NCBI RefSeq assembly: GCF_900113185.1
Contig: NZ_FOZD01000001.1
Coordinates: 1,860,001 to 1,924,000, forward strand
Length of the DNA: 64,000 nucleotides
Origin: Agromyces sp. CF514
GTDB taxonomy: Bacteria > Actinomycetota > Actinomycetes > Actinomycetales > Microbacteriaceae
Reading direction: 5' to 3'
The notes beneath the pieces were generated by a model that was given only the letters and a program-made list of their open reading frames with translations, was not told the origin of the DNA and ran no database searches. Numbering within the stretch: the stretch's first letter is position 1; each line of letters opens with the position of its first letter. Shown here in pieces: positions 43,317 to 53,728 of this stretch. A program made the translations under genes and the position numbers.

Positions 43317-44246
43317 ATGGCCGGTTACATCGCGCGCCGACTGCTGCAGGCGATCCCTGTACTGCTCGGCACCACGTTCCTGATCTACTTCATGGTCTTC
43401 GCCATGCCGGGCGACCCGATCGTCGCCCTGTTCGGCGACAAGACCCCGCCGCCTCAGGTGCTCGAACAGCTCCGCGAGCGGTACAACCTCGACCAGCCGT
43501 TCATCGTCCAGTACCTCATCTTCCTCGGCAACATCTTCCGCGGTGACCTCGGTACGTCGTTCTCCGGTCAGCCGGTCTCCGAGATCCTCGCCGAGACCTT
43601 CCCGGTCACGTTGCGCCTGGCGCTCATGGCGGTCGTCATCGAGATGGTGTTCGGCATCGCCGTCGGCCTCATCTCGGGCCTGCGCAAGGGCGGCATCTTC
43701 GACGCCAGCGCGCTCGTCGTGAGCCTGATCCTCATCTCGCTGCCGGTGTTCGTCGTGGCCTTCGTCGCCCAGTTCATCTTCGGCATCCAGCTGGGGTGGT
43801 TCAGAACCACGGTCGGGCCAGGTGCTCCGACTCAAGACCTGATACTCCCGGCCATCGTGCTCGCGACGATCAGCTTCGCGCAGATCACTCGACTGACGAG
43901 GGCGTCAGTCATCGAGACCGACGGCCAGGACTTCGTTCGCACCGCCGCGAGCAAGGGCCTGTCCCGTGGGCGCATCGTCCCCGTGCACATCCTGCGCAAC
44001 TCCCTCATCCCCGTCGTGACCTACCTCGCCGTCGACTTCGGCGTGCTCATGGTCGGTGCGACGGTGACCGAGGGTATCTTCAACGTCCCCGGTGTGGGAC
44101 GCACGCTCTACCAGGCGATCATTCGCGGCGAGGGCCCCACGGTCGTCTCGTTCGTGACCGTGATGGTGCTGATCTACCTCGTGGTGAACCTGCTGGTGGA
44201 TCTGCTGTACGCCGTTCTCGACCCGAGGATCCGCTATGCCAAGTAA
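43317..44246 (+). CDS. peptide ABC transporter permease (DppB type)
   Basis: The 309-residue protein starts with the typical YIARRLLQAIPVLLGTTFLIYFM and has six membrane helices. The ATPase-contact loop is EAA-like, DFVRTAASKGLSRGRIVPVH. It forms one half of the membrane channel. A 9-codon frame (MSTNPKREA, 43284-43313) ends just before its ATG and may couple translation. It overlaps the next gene by 11 bases. Confidence 0.95.
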   Translation: MAGYIARRLLQAIPVLLGTTFLIYFMVFAMPGDPIVALFGDKTPPPQVLEQLRERYNLDQPFIVQYLIFLGNIFRGDLGTSFSGQPVSEILAETFPVTLRLALMAVVIEMVFGIAVGLISGLRKGGIFDASALVVSLILISLPVFVVAFVAQFIFGIQLGWFRTTVGPGAPTQDLILPAIVLATISFAQITRLTRASVIETDGQDFVRTAASKGLSRGRIVPVHILRNSLIPVVTYLAVDFGVLMVGATVTEGIFNVPGVGRTLYQAIIRGEGPTVVSFVTVMVLIYLVVNLLVDLLYAVLDPRIRYAK

Positions 44247-45189
44247 CACCAGACCCGATCAGCAGCACTTCGTCGCGCCGCTGGAAGAGACCCCCCTCGT
44301 CGCGATCGACAAGGTCAAGGCCGAGGGCAAGCCCACGAACCTGTGGACCGACGCATGGGCCGACGTCCGCGGTCGCCCGATGTTCTGGATCTCGTCGGCG
44401 CTCATCGTGCTCGTCGTCGTCGTCGCACTGTTCCCGGGCCTGTTCACGCAGGTGCCGCCGAACAACGACTGCCAGCTCTCGAACAGCAACGGCGGGCCGA
44501 CCGACGGTCACCCGCTCGGCTTCACGAAGCAGGGCTGCGACATCTACTCGCGCATCATCCACGGAACGTCGACCTCGCTCTCGGTCGGCATCATCGTGAC
44601 CGTGCTCGTGGCCGTGCTCGGCATCACGTTCGGCGCGTTCGCGGGCTTCTACGGCGGATGGATCGACTCGGTGCTCTCGCGCCTGGGCGACATCTTCTTC
44701 TCGATCCCCTACATCCTCGCGGCCGTGGTCATCATGTCGGTGTTCTCGAAGTACGCGAACGTGTGGGTGATCTCGCTCGCCATCGGCATATTCGCGTGGC
44801 CGGCCACAGCGCGTGTGCTGAGAGCCGAGATCCTGAGGGTGAAGAACTCCGACTACGTCATGGCGGCCACCGCCCTCGGCGTCTCGCAGTTCCGGATCCT
44901 GCTCCGCCACGTGCTGCCCAACTCGATCGCGCCCGTGATCGTCATCACCACGATCTCGCTCGCCTCGGCGATCGTCGCGGAGGCGACCCTGTCGTTCCTC
45001 GGCGTCGGCCTGCCGTCGAGCACCATGTCGTGGGGCAATGACATCAGCGCGGCACAGACCGACCTCCGCACCGCGCCGCAGGTGCTGATCCTCCCGTCGA
45101 TCGCGCTGTCGATCACGGTGCTCAGCTTCATCATGCTCGGCGAGGTCGTCCGCGACGCGCTCGACCCGAAGGCGAGGGCACGTCGATGA
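44236..45189 (+). CDS. peptide ABC transporter permease (DppC type)
   Basis: The 317-residue protein has an N-terminal cytoplasmic segment, the first helix FWISSALIVLVVVVALF, an outer loop with two cysteines (NNDCQLSN, KQGCDIYS) and the coupling loop DYVMAATALGVSQFRILLRH. It pairs with the DppB-type subunit. The start codon lies inside the end of the preceding gene; the stop overlaps the ATPase start (ATGA). Confidence 0.95.
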   Translation: MPSNTRPDQQHFVAPLEETPLVAIDKVKAEGKPTNLWTDAWADVRGRPMFWISSALIVLVVVVALFPGLFTQVPPNNDCQLSNSNGGPTDGHPLGFTKQGCDIYSRIIHGTSTSLSVGIIVTVLVAVLGITFGAFAGFYGGWIDSVLSRLGDIFFSIPYILAAVVIMSVFSKYANVWVISLAIGIFAWPATARVLRAEILRVKNSDYVMAATALGVSQFRILLRHVLPNSIAPVIVITTISLASAIVAEATLSFLGVGLPSSTMSWGNDISAAQTDLRTAPQVLILPSIALSITVLSFIMLGEVVRDALDPKARARR

Positions 45190-46952
45190 CCGACATCAGC
45201 AACGCGACCGAACCGACCGTGCGCCGTGATGGCGACGAGCGTCCGATCCTCGAGATCAAGGACCTCCAGGTCGGGTTCAACACCCAGAACGGCCTCGTCA
45301 AGGCCGTCGACGGCGTGAACATCACGCTCTACCGCGGGCAGAGCCTCGCGATCGTCGGCGAATCGGGCTCGGGCAAGTCGACGACCGCGCACGCGATCAT
45401 CAACCTCCTCCCCGGTACCGGCGAGGTCACCGGCGGCCAGATCCTCCTCGACGGTCAGGACCTGACCAAGGCGTCGAAGAAGGAGATGGAGGGCATCCGC
45501 GGCCGCAAGATCGGCTTCGTGCCGCAGGACCCGATGTCCAACCTCAACCCGGTCTGGTCGATCGGCTTCCAGGTCGAGGAGGCCATCAAGGCCAACGGCA
45601 TCGCGACCGGCCGCAAGGCGATCAAGCAGCGCGCCATCGAGGTGCTCAAGCAGGCCGGCCTGCAGGACGCCGACCGTCGCCTCAAGCAGTTCCCGCACCA
45701 GTTCTCGGGCGGCATGCGCCAGCGCGTGCTCATCGGCATGGGACTCGCGGCGGACCCGCAGCTGCTCATCGCCGACGAGCCCACCTCGGCGCTCGACGTC
45801 ACGGTGCAGCGCGTGATCCTCGATCACCTCGAGTCGCTGACCCGCGAGCTCGGCACGACCCTGTTGTTCATCACGCACGACCTCGGCCTCGCGGCCGAGC
45901 GTGCGGAGCAGCTCGTGGTCATGTACAAGGGTCGGGTCGTCGAGTCCGGTCCTTCGGTCGAGATCCTGCAGAACCCGCAGCACCCGTACACGCAGCGCCT
46001 CGTCGCGGCGGCTCCGAGCCTCGCGTCGCGTCGCATCCAGTCGACCGGCAGCATCGCGGCCGCTGAAGCCGCGATGCAGTCCGATGCCGAGGCCGCAGCC
46101 GGCGACGAGATCGACCTGCTCGCCACGGCCGAGGCGCGTGCCGAGGCGCTCGCCACGGCCGAGCCTGCTCCGCCGGCGATCACGGTCGAGAACCTGACCA
46201 AGGTCTACAAGATCCGTGGCGCGGGCGACTTCACCGCGGTCGACGGCGTGTCGTTCCAGATCCCCAAGGGCACCACCATGGCGCTCGTGGGCGAGTCCGG
46301 CTCGGGCAAGTCGACCGTCGCGAAGATGCTCCTGAAGCTCGAAGACGCGACCTCTGGCAAGATCGTCGTGGGCGGTCAAGACCTGGCGAGCGTCACCGGC
46401 AAGCAGCTGTTCGACCTGCGCAGCCGCATGCAGCCCGTCTTCCAGGACCCGTACGGCTCGCTGAACCCGCTGCGCAACATCGGCAACACGATCTCGGAGC
46501 CGCTCTCGACGCACAGCGTGGGCGACCGGGCCTCGCGTCGCGAGCGCGTGTTCGAGCTGCTCGACCAGGTGTCGCTGCCGCGCACGCTGGTCAGCCGTTA
46601 CCCGAACGAGCTGTCGGGCGGCCAGCGTCAGCGCATCGCGATCGCGCGTGCGCTCGCACTGAAGCCCGAGATCGTCGTGCTCGACGAGGCCGTCTCGGCG
46701 CTCGACGTGCTCGTGCAGGCCCAGATCCTGCGCCTGCTCGCCGATCTGCAGGGCGAGCTGGGGCTGACCTACCTCTTCATCACGCACGACCTCGCGGTCG
46801 TCCGCGTGATCGCCGACCACGTCTCGGTGATGCAGCGCGGCCGCATCGTCGAGGCATCGTCGACCGACGAGGTGTTCGACAACCCGAAGCAGCAGTACAC
46901 GCAGGACCTGCTCGCCGCCATCCCCGGCGCGAACATCGAGCTCGGCGCCTAA
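45186..46952 (+). CDS. fused peptide ABC transporter ATPase (DppD-DppF)
   Basis: The 588-residue protein contains two complete ATPase domains. Domain 1 has GESGSGKSTTAHA, PHQFSGGMRQRVLIGM and LIADEPTSALDVT. Domain 2 has GESGSGKSTVAKM, PNELSGGQRQRIAIAR and VVLDEAVSALDVL. In the second Walker B region the usual EPTS is EAVS. The family-specific NPQHPYTQ and NPKQQYTQ tails mark oligopeptide transporters. The fusion supplies both nucleotide sites for the importer. Confidence 0.95.
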   Translation: MTDISNATEPTVRRDGDERPILEIKDLQVGFNTQNGLVKAVDGVNITLYRGQSLAIVGESGSGKSTTAHAIINLLPGTGEVTGGQILLDGQDLTKASKKEMEGIRGRKIGFVPQDPMSNLNPVWSIGFQVEEAIKANGIATGRKAIKQRAIEVLKQAGLQDADRRLKQFPHQFSGGMRQRVLIGMGLAADPQLLIADEPTSALDVTVQRVILDHLESLTRELGTTLLFITHDLGLAAERAEQLVVMYKGRVVESGPSVEILQNPQHPYTQRLVAAAPSLASRRIQSTGSIAAAEAAMQSDAEAAAGDEIDLLATAEARAEALATAEPAPPAITVENLTKVYKIRGAGDFTAVDGVSFQIPKGTTMALVGESGSGKSTVAKMLLKLEDATSGKIVVGGQDLASVTGKQLFDLRSRMQPVFQDPYGSLNPLRNIGNTISEPLSTHSVGDRASRRERVFELLDQVSLPRTLVSRYPNELSGGQRQRIAIARALALKPEIVVLDEAVSALDVLVQAQILRLLADLQGELGLTYLFITHDLAVVRVIADHVSVMQRGRIVEASSTDEVFDNPKQQYTQDLLAAIPGANIELGA

Positions 46953-46987
46953 CCCGCCGCACGCTCTGCGCGGTCCGCTGCGCGTCC

Positions 46988-47025
46988 GGAACGCCCGGCA
47001 TCCACCCACGGATGCCGGGCGTTCC
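46988..47025 (+). terminator. 16-bp terminator of peptide transporter operon
   Basis: Exact 16-bp arms 46988-47003 and 47010-47025 flank the loop ACCCAC. The arms contain CGGCATCC and GGATGCCG. Confidence 0.85.
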
Positions 47026-47057
47026 GCGGTTCTCAGGTGAACGTCCGCTCGGCAAGG

Positions 47058-47063
47058 TAGGCT
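47058..47063 (+). promoter_or_regulatory. -10 box TAGGCT upstream of typA
   Basis: TAGGCT stands 134 bases before the typA start. The rest of 46953-47196 holds the terminator and an untranslated leader without further recognised structure. Confidence 0.4.
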
Positions 47064-47196
47064 TGTCGGGCGCGGGCCGTCGATCTCGGTCGCGCATCCC
47101 CAGACCTTCACCAAAGCGCTTCCCGCGTTCTCCGTCGTGCCGCCCTCGCGGCCGCGGGGTGCGGCATTCGAAGCCCACCAGCCCAGAGGACCGAAC

Positions 47197-49101
<1,905 letters not shown>

Positions 49102-49108
49102 TCGCTTC

Positions 49109-49156
49109 GAACGGGGCGGATGCCGCGGGCCTGGGTCTGCGGCATCCGCCCCGTTC
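49109..49156 (+). terminator. 18-bp terminator after typA
   Basis: Exact arms 49109-49126 and 49139-49156 with a 12-base loop contain GGATGCCGC and GCGGCATCC. It starts eight bases after the stop. Confidence 0.85.
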
Positions 49157-49288
49157 GCGTCTCCGGAGGCGCTGGTCGGTGGGGCGTACACACGGGTTGC
49201 GCATGAGAAGTTGAGGGTTTGTCCAGAAACGTTTCATACGTTGGAATGGTTCCCCTGGACGCCCCGACCGGAAATCCCTGCACCAGCT

Positions 49289-50143
49289 ATGACCTTCCCC
49301 CACACCGGCCGCCGAGCCGCAGCGCGATCACGCGCGGCCGTTCGCGGACACCGCATCCGCTCGCCCTTCTCCTCCGAGGCGTTCCGCGCCGCCGTCGCGA
49401 CCGTGCCATCCGCACGCGACCTGCTGCCGCGCCGCTCCGTCCTCGTGCTCCTCGGGCTCGGGTTCGTCGGTGCGATGGTCGTCAGCTCGAGCGTCCCGGC
49501 TCTCGCCGTGAGTGCCGCCGACACGACCGCCTCGGTCTACGCGCCGGCCGAGTACTCGGGCGACACCGTCGAGCTCGCCCCCCAGACGGTCGAGGTCGCG
49601 AGCGACGTCGTGATGCCGGCGGCCGTCGCCGGCGCGAGCTCGTACGCGGTCGAGGCGGCACCGCCGCCCATCGTCTCCCAGGTCGCGAGCGTGGGCTCGG
49701 TCTCGCTCATCGAGTCGGAGCGCATCGTGTGGCCCGTGCTCACGCCCGAGCGGCAGAGCGACGGCTTCGGCCCTCGGTCGGCGCCGTGCGCCGGCTGCTC
49801 GACGAACCACGACGGCGTCGACTTCAACCCCGGCAACGGTTCACCGGTCATGGCGATCGCCGACGGCGTCGTCGTGCTCGCGACCGAGAACAGCGGCGGC
49901 CTCGGCGTGAACATCGAGGTGCAGCACAACATCGCCGGCACGCTGGTCACCTCGTCGTACGCCCACATGCAGAGCGGCTCGATGACGGTCGGCGTCGGCG
50001 ACCACGTCACGGCCGGGCAGCAGATCGGGCTCGTCGGCACGACCGGTCAGTCGACCGGACCCCACCTGCACCTCGAGATGTTCGGCACCGACGGCGTGCG
50101 GTTCGACGGCTTCGCCTGGCTGGCGATGCGCGTCACCGGCTGA
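49289..50143 (+). CDS. secreted M23-family metallopeptidase
   Basis: The 284-residue protein has an Arg-rich N-terminus and a membrane or signal helix (LVLLGLGFVGAMVVSSSVPA). A spacer follows, then an LytM/M23 domain with ligands His174 and Asp178 in NHDGVDFNPGNG and PHLHLE at 258-263. It probably cuts cell-wall peptides outside the cell. Two cysteines (CAGC) precede the metal site. The start lacks a clear ribosome site; the short palindrome AACGTttcatACGTT lies at 49228-49242 upstream. Confidence 0.9.
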   Translation: MTFPHTGRRAAARSRAAVRGHRIRSPFSSEAFRAAVATVPSARDLLPRRSVLVLLGLGFVGAMVVSSSVPALAVSAADTTASVYAPAEYSGDTVELAPQTVEVASDVVMPAAVAGASSYAVEAAPPPIVSQVASVGSVSLIESERIVWPVLTPERQSDGFGPRSAPCAGCSTNHDGVDFNPGNGSPVMAIADGVVVLATENSGGLGVNIEVQHNIAGTLVTSSYAHMQSGSMTVGVGDHVTAGQQIGLVGTTGQSTGPHLHLEMFGTDGVRFDGFAWLAMRVTG

Positions 50144-50198
50144 GCGCCGCGAACGGGCACGACCGGCCGAGGCCCGGGCCGCCGGGTCGCGCCCGGCG

Positions 50199-51005
50199 TC
50201 AGCGGCTGAAGCCGGGTGCGCGCTTCTCGAGGAACGCCGCGACGCCCTCGCGCATGTCGTCGGTGCCGAACGCCTCGCCGAACCCCGCGATCTCGCGTGC
50301 GACGGCCTCGGCGGTGCTGCGACCGGCGGCTTCGACGAGCACGCGCTTGGCATTGGCGACGGCGACGGGGGAGTTCTGCGCGATCTGCGCCACCGTCTCG
50401 CGCGCACCGGCGAGCAACGCCTCCCGGTCGGCGAAGCGGCGCAGCACGAGGCCCGCCTCGACGGCCTCGTCGATGCCGATGCGTCGTCCGCTGTAGATGA
50501 GTTCCTTGGCGTGCGCCGGGCCCACGACGCGCGGAAGGCGCACCGTGCCGCCGAACCCGGGGATGAGCCCGAGTCGCACCTCGGGCTGGCCGAACCCCGA
50601 GGCATCCGTCGCGTAGATCATGTCGCACGCGAGCGCGAGCTCGAGGCCGCCACCGAGTGCGAAGCCGTCGACGCAGGCGATCACGGGAGCATGGCAGGCC
50701 TCGATGCGCGCCGCGACGCGGTGCCCGAGGCGTGCCGATCGCTCTCCCTCCGCGGGCGTCGCTCCCGCCATGCCCGCGATGTCGGCGCCGGCGACGAACG
50801 CGCGTCCGCCGGCACCCACGAGCAGCACGCCCCGAACGGATGCCGAAGCCTCCGCGATGCGCACGAACGCGTCGTCGAGGGCCTCGAGCACGCTCGCCGA
50901 GAGCGCGTTGAGCGCCTTCGGGCGGTCGATCGTGATGATCGCCACGTCGCCGTCGAACGCGAGGTCGACCTCGGGACGGGCGGGTTCGGATTCGGGCGTC
51001 GTCAT
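50199..51005 (-). CDS. enoyl-CoA hydratase/isomerase family protein
   Basis: The 268-residue crotonase-fold protein has the oxyanion loops GRAFVAGADIAGM and CVDGFALGGGLELALACDM. GQPEVRLGLIPGFGGTVRLPR contains the position of the second catalytic glutamate, and the first is in the GGGLEL segment. Both acidic residues seem present, so hydration of 2-enoyl-CoA is likely. No other fatty acid genes are adjacent. Confidence 0.92.
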   Translation of the reverse strand: MTTPESEPARPEVDLAFDGDVAIITIDRPKALNALSASVLEALDDAFVRIAEASASVRGVLLVGAGGRAFVAGADIAGMAGATPAEGERSARLGHRVAARIEACHAPVIACVDGFALGGGLELALACDMIYATDASGFGQPEVRLGLIPGFGGTVRLPRVVGPAHAKELIYSGRRIGIDEAVEAGLVLRRFADREALLAGARETVAQIAQNSPVAVANAKRVLVEAAGRSTAEAVAREIAGFGEAFGTDDMREGVAAFLEKRAPGFSR

Positions 51006-51103
51006 CGTCGATCGGTCCTCTCGATGGGCTGTGCCCTCACGCTACGGCATCGTGCCGCGCGCGTCGGGCCGGTGCGCCCGTGGCCGCCGCATCGGCGCGC
51101 CGG

Positions 51104-51109
51104 TAGGAT
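51104..51109 (+). promoter_or_regulatory. -10 box TAGGAT of lipoprotein gene
   Basis: TAGGAT lies 33 bases before the ATG at 51143, which has its own GAGGAG site. Confidence 0.5.
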
Positions 51110-51142
51110 CCGAGGACACCCCGAAACCACCGAGGAGTTCCG

Positions 51143-51631
51143 ATGCCTTCATCCCAGACCGCGGTGCGGATGCCGCGCGCAGCCGTCCGCGGCCTCCTCG
51201 CGATCGCCGCGGCGGGCCTCGCCGCCGGCATGCTCACGGGCTGCGTGAACCCCGTCGAAGACCTCGTGCAGAACGGCGTCGAAGACGCGATCGAGGGAGC
51301 CACGGGCGGTGACGTGAGCCTCGGCGGCGAACTGCCCGAGGGGTTCCCGGCCGAGATCCCGATCGTCGAGGGGCAGATCACGGTCGGCATCGGCACGGGC
51401 GACTCGAACGGCTGGGTCGTGGTCGTGACCTCGACCGAGGCCGACCCCGCGGCAGCCGCGGCGTCGGCGCTCGAGGAGGCCGGCTTCGCCGAGGACACGT
51501 CGATGACGCAGGAGCAGCGCGACGCGCTGACCGGGGGCCAGCTCGACGCCAACGTCTATTCGAACGGCACCTACGTCGTCCTGCTCGCGGTGCAGGACGA
51601 CACGGTCTCGTACACGGTGACGCCGAAGTGA
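51143..51631 (+). CDS. secreted lipoprotein, unknown
   Basis: The 162-residue protein has a lipoprotein signal ending AGMLTGC with Cys34. A small domain follows (ELPEGFPAEIPIVEGQITVG, then SNGWVVVVTSTEADPAAAAA and YVVLLAVQDDTVSYTV). The PxGFPxxxPxxxG pattern recurs in small actinobacterial lipoproteins without known role. GAGGAG precedes the ATG by five bases. Its stop overlaps the next GTG (GTGA). Confidence 0.85.
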   Translation: MPSSQTAVRMPRAAVRGLLAIAAAGLAAGMLTGCVNPVEDLVQNGVEDAIEGATGGDVSLGGELPEGFPAEIPIVEGQITVGIGTGDSNGWVVVVTSTEADPAAAAASALEEAGFAEDTSMTQEQRDALTGGQLDANVYSNGTYVVLLAVQDDTVSYTVTPK

Positions 51632-52050
51632 GCGCGGTCGACGGCGCGAGCCTCTGGAGTCGCATCGCGACGCTCGTGCTCGCGCTCCTCGTCGGAGCCG
51701 TCTACGGCACGCTCGGCACCGTCGGTCACCGTCAGGTCTGGCAGGTCGGCGATGTCAGCCTCCCCTGGGGGCTCGTCGTGGCGCTCATCGGCGTCGCGGC
51801 GCTGCTGGTGGCGTTCCGCACGATCGGCGGCGGCCGGCTGGTCGCGGCAGTCGCGGGGCTCGGCGTGATCCTCATGGTCGGGCTGCTCACCCTCCCCGGC
51901 CCCGGCGGCTCGGTGCTCGTGGTCGGCGACCTCACGGGCACGATCTGGTCGATCGGGCCTGCACTCGTGACGGTGTTCGTCGTGGCATGGCCGCGGTTGC
52001 CCGCTCGCGCGGCCGCGCGGCCGACGTCGCCGGGCTACGGCGTCGCGTAG
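51628..52050 (+). CDS. integral membrane protein, unknown
   Basis: The 140-residue protein has about four membrane helices (LVLALLVGAVYGTLGTVG, LVVALIGVAALLVAF, LVAAVAGLGVILMVGLL, IGPALVTVFVVAW) and a short basic tail. The size, helix count and position beside ferredoxin and dapC suggest the DUF6113 group, a tentative assignment. Start GTG overlaps the lipoprotein stop. Confidence 0.75.
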   Translation: MSAVDGASLWSRIATLVLALLVGAVYGTLGTVGHRQVWQVGDVSLPWGLVVALIGVAALLVAFRTIGGGRLVAAVAGLGVILMVGLLTLPGPGGSVLVVGDLTGTIWSIGPALVTVFVVAWPRLPARAAARPTSPGYGVA

Positions 52051-52064
52051 GGTTCGGCGCGGCA

Positions 52065-52070
52065 TAGACT
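52065..52070 (+). promoter_or_regulatory. -10 box TAGACT of fdxA-dapC
   Basis: TAGACT lies 35 bases before the GTG at 52106; AAAGGA is the ribosome site between them. Confidence 0.5.
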
Positions 52071-52105
52071 GAAGTCCCAGTCTTCCGAAAGGACCGCGAG
52101 CCACC

Positions 52106-52426
52106 GTGACCTACGTCATCGCCCTTCCGTGTGTCGACGTCAAAGACCGCGCCTGCATCGACGAATGCCCGGTCGACTGCATCTACGAGGGTGAGCGTTC
52201 GCTCTACATCCACCCCGACGAATGCGTCGACTGCGGCGCCTGCGAACCGGTCTGCCCGGTCGAGGCCATCTACTACGAAGACGACCTCCCCGACGAATGG
52301 GCCGACTACTACAAGGCCAACGTCGAGTTCTTCGACGACCTCGGCTCGCCCGGCGGCGCCGCCAAGGTCGGCGTCATCGCGAAGGACCACCCCGTCATCT
52401 CCGCCCTGCCCCCGCAGGCGCACTGA
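52106..52426 (+). CDS. fdxA: seven-iron ferredoxin
   Basis: The 106-residue protein starts [23 protein letters not shown]. It carries the CxxxxxxxCxxxCP cluster set of a [3Fe-4S] site and a regular [12 protein letters not shown] [4Fe-4S] site. Actinobacterial FdxA donates electrons to cytochromes P450 and other enzymes. It stands directly before dapC (two bases apart), a conserved actinobacterial order. Confidence 0.95.
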   Translation: MTYVIALPCVDVKDRACIDECPVDCIYEGERSLYIHPDECVDCGACEPVCPVEAIYYEDDLPDEWADYYKANVEFFDDLGSPGGAAKVGVIAKDHPVISALPPQAH

Positions 52427-52428
52427 GC

Positions 52429-53547
52429 ATGGCGCTCGGCGCTCTCCCCGACTACCCGTGGGACCTCATGACCCCGTACCGGGAGCGTGCGGCCGCGCAC
52501 CCCGACGGCGTCGTCGACCTCTCGATCGGCTCGCCGGTCGATGAGACGCCCGCCGTCATCCGCGACGCGCTCTCCGCTGCGACCGATGCGCACTCGTACC
52601 CGCAGACGATCGGCACCCCCGAGCTGCGCCGGGCGATCGTCGAGTGGTTCGAACGGCGCCGCGGCGTCGTCGGCACTGGCCTCAGCGAGCGCAACGTGCT
52701 GCCGACGATCGGCTCGAAGGAACTGGTCGCGCTGCTTCCGCTGATGCTCGGCGTCGGCGAGGGCGACGTGGTCGTGCATCCGCGTGCGGCCTACCCCACG
52801 TACGCGATCGGCGCTGCGATCGCCGGGGCCGACGCCCTCGCATCCGACGACCCGGCCGAATGGCCCGCCGCGACGAAGCTCGTCTGGCTGAACAGCCCCG
52901 GCAACCCCGACGGTCGCGTGCTCGACGTCGACGAACTCCGCGCGGCGCAGGCCAGGGCGCGCGAACTCGGCGCGACCATCGTGAGCGACGAGTGCTACGC
53001 CGAGCTCGGCTGGGACGCCCCCTGGAACGCCGAGCGGGTCCCGAGCATCCTCGACCCCCGCGTGAGCGGTGAAGACCGCAGCAATACGCTCGCCGTGTAC
53101 TCGCTCAGCAAGCAGTCGAACATGGCCGGATACCGCGCCGCGTTCGTGGTCGGCTGCGGGCGCCTGATCGAGCAGCTCACCAACGTGCGCAAGCACGCCG
53201 GGTTGATGCTGCCGGCGCCGTTGCAGGCCGCGATGGTGGCCGCGCTCGGCGACGACGAGCACGTCGCGGTGCAGAAGCAGCGCTACCGGGCTCGCCGCGA
53301 CGTGCTGCTGCCGGCGCTCGAGGCTGCCGGGTTCCGCATCGACCGCAGCGAGGCCGGGCTCTACCTGTGGGCCACCGAGGGGCGCGATGCGTGGGAGTCC
53401 ATCGGGCGACTCGCCGACCTCGGCATCGTCGCCGGCCCCGGCCACTTCTACGGCGAGCACTACCCCGAGCACGTGCGGCTCTCGCTGACGGCCACCGACG
53501 AACGGATCGCGGCGGCAGCGCGTCGACTCGCGGCATCCGTCGCCTGA
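52429..53547 (+). CDS. dapC: N-succinyldiaminopimelate aminotransferase
   Basis: The 372-residue class I aminotransferase starts MALGALPDYPWDLMTPYRER, typical of actinobacterial DapC. The PLP lysine is Lys228 in VYSLSKQSNMAGYR; LNSPGNPDGR and VSDECYAELGW are cofactor contacts. It makes N-succinyl-LL-diaminopimelate for lysine and cell wall. dapD and dapE lie six kilobases downstream. Confidence 0.94.
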   Translation: MALGALPDYPWDLMTPYRERAAAHPDGVVDLSIGSPVDETPAVIRDALSAATDAHSYPQTIGTPELRRAIVEWFERRRGVVGTGLSERNVLPTIGSKELVALLPLMLGVGEGDVVVHPRAAYPTYAIGAAIAGADALASDDPAEWPAATKLVWLNSPGNPDGRVLDVDELRAAQARARELGATIVSDECYAELGWDAPWNAERVPSILDPRVSGEDRSNTLAVYSLSKQSNMAGYRAAFVVGCGRLIEQLTNVRKHAGLMLPAPLQAAMVAALGDDEHVAVQKQRYRARRDVLLPALEAAGFRIDRSEAGLYLWATEGRDAWESIGRLADLGIVAGPGHFYGEHYPEHVRLSLTATDERIAAAARRLAASVA

Positions 53548-53668
53548 ACTTCCGACCAATTCGTGGTCTCGCACAGCGATGAGCGGGTTCGCTGAGGCGT
53601 CGACTGTCGAATCCGGCAACACCAGAGCGGATGTCTTGGCGGATGCGACAGTGTGCCCCGGCCACGTC

Positions 53669-53674
53669 TAGGCT
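53669..53674 (+). promoter_or_regulatory. -10 box TAGGCT of gltA
   Basis: TAGGCT lies 55 bases before the ATG at 53729; GCGACA 18 bases upstream may be the -35 box. Confidence 0.45.
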
Positions 53675-53728
53675 GTAGTTCGGATCGCGGTCGAACCGGG
53701 CTGCGTGACGGAAAGCAGGTGACCGCAC

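Noticed and set aside
49228..49242. AACGTttcatACGTT palindrome upstream of the M23 peptidase
   Set aside because: A single short palindrome without a clear promoter; insufficient to name an operator.
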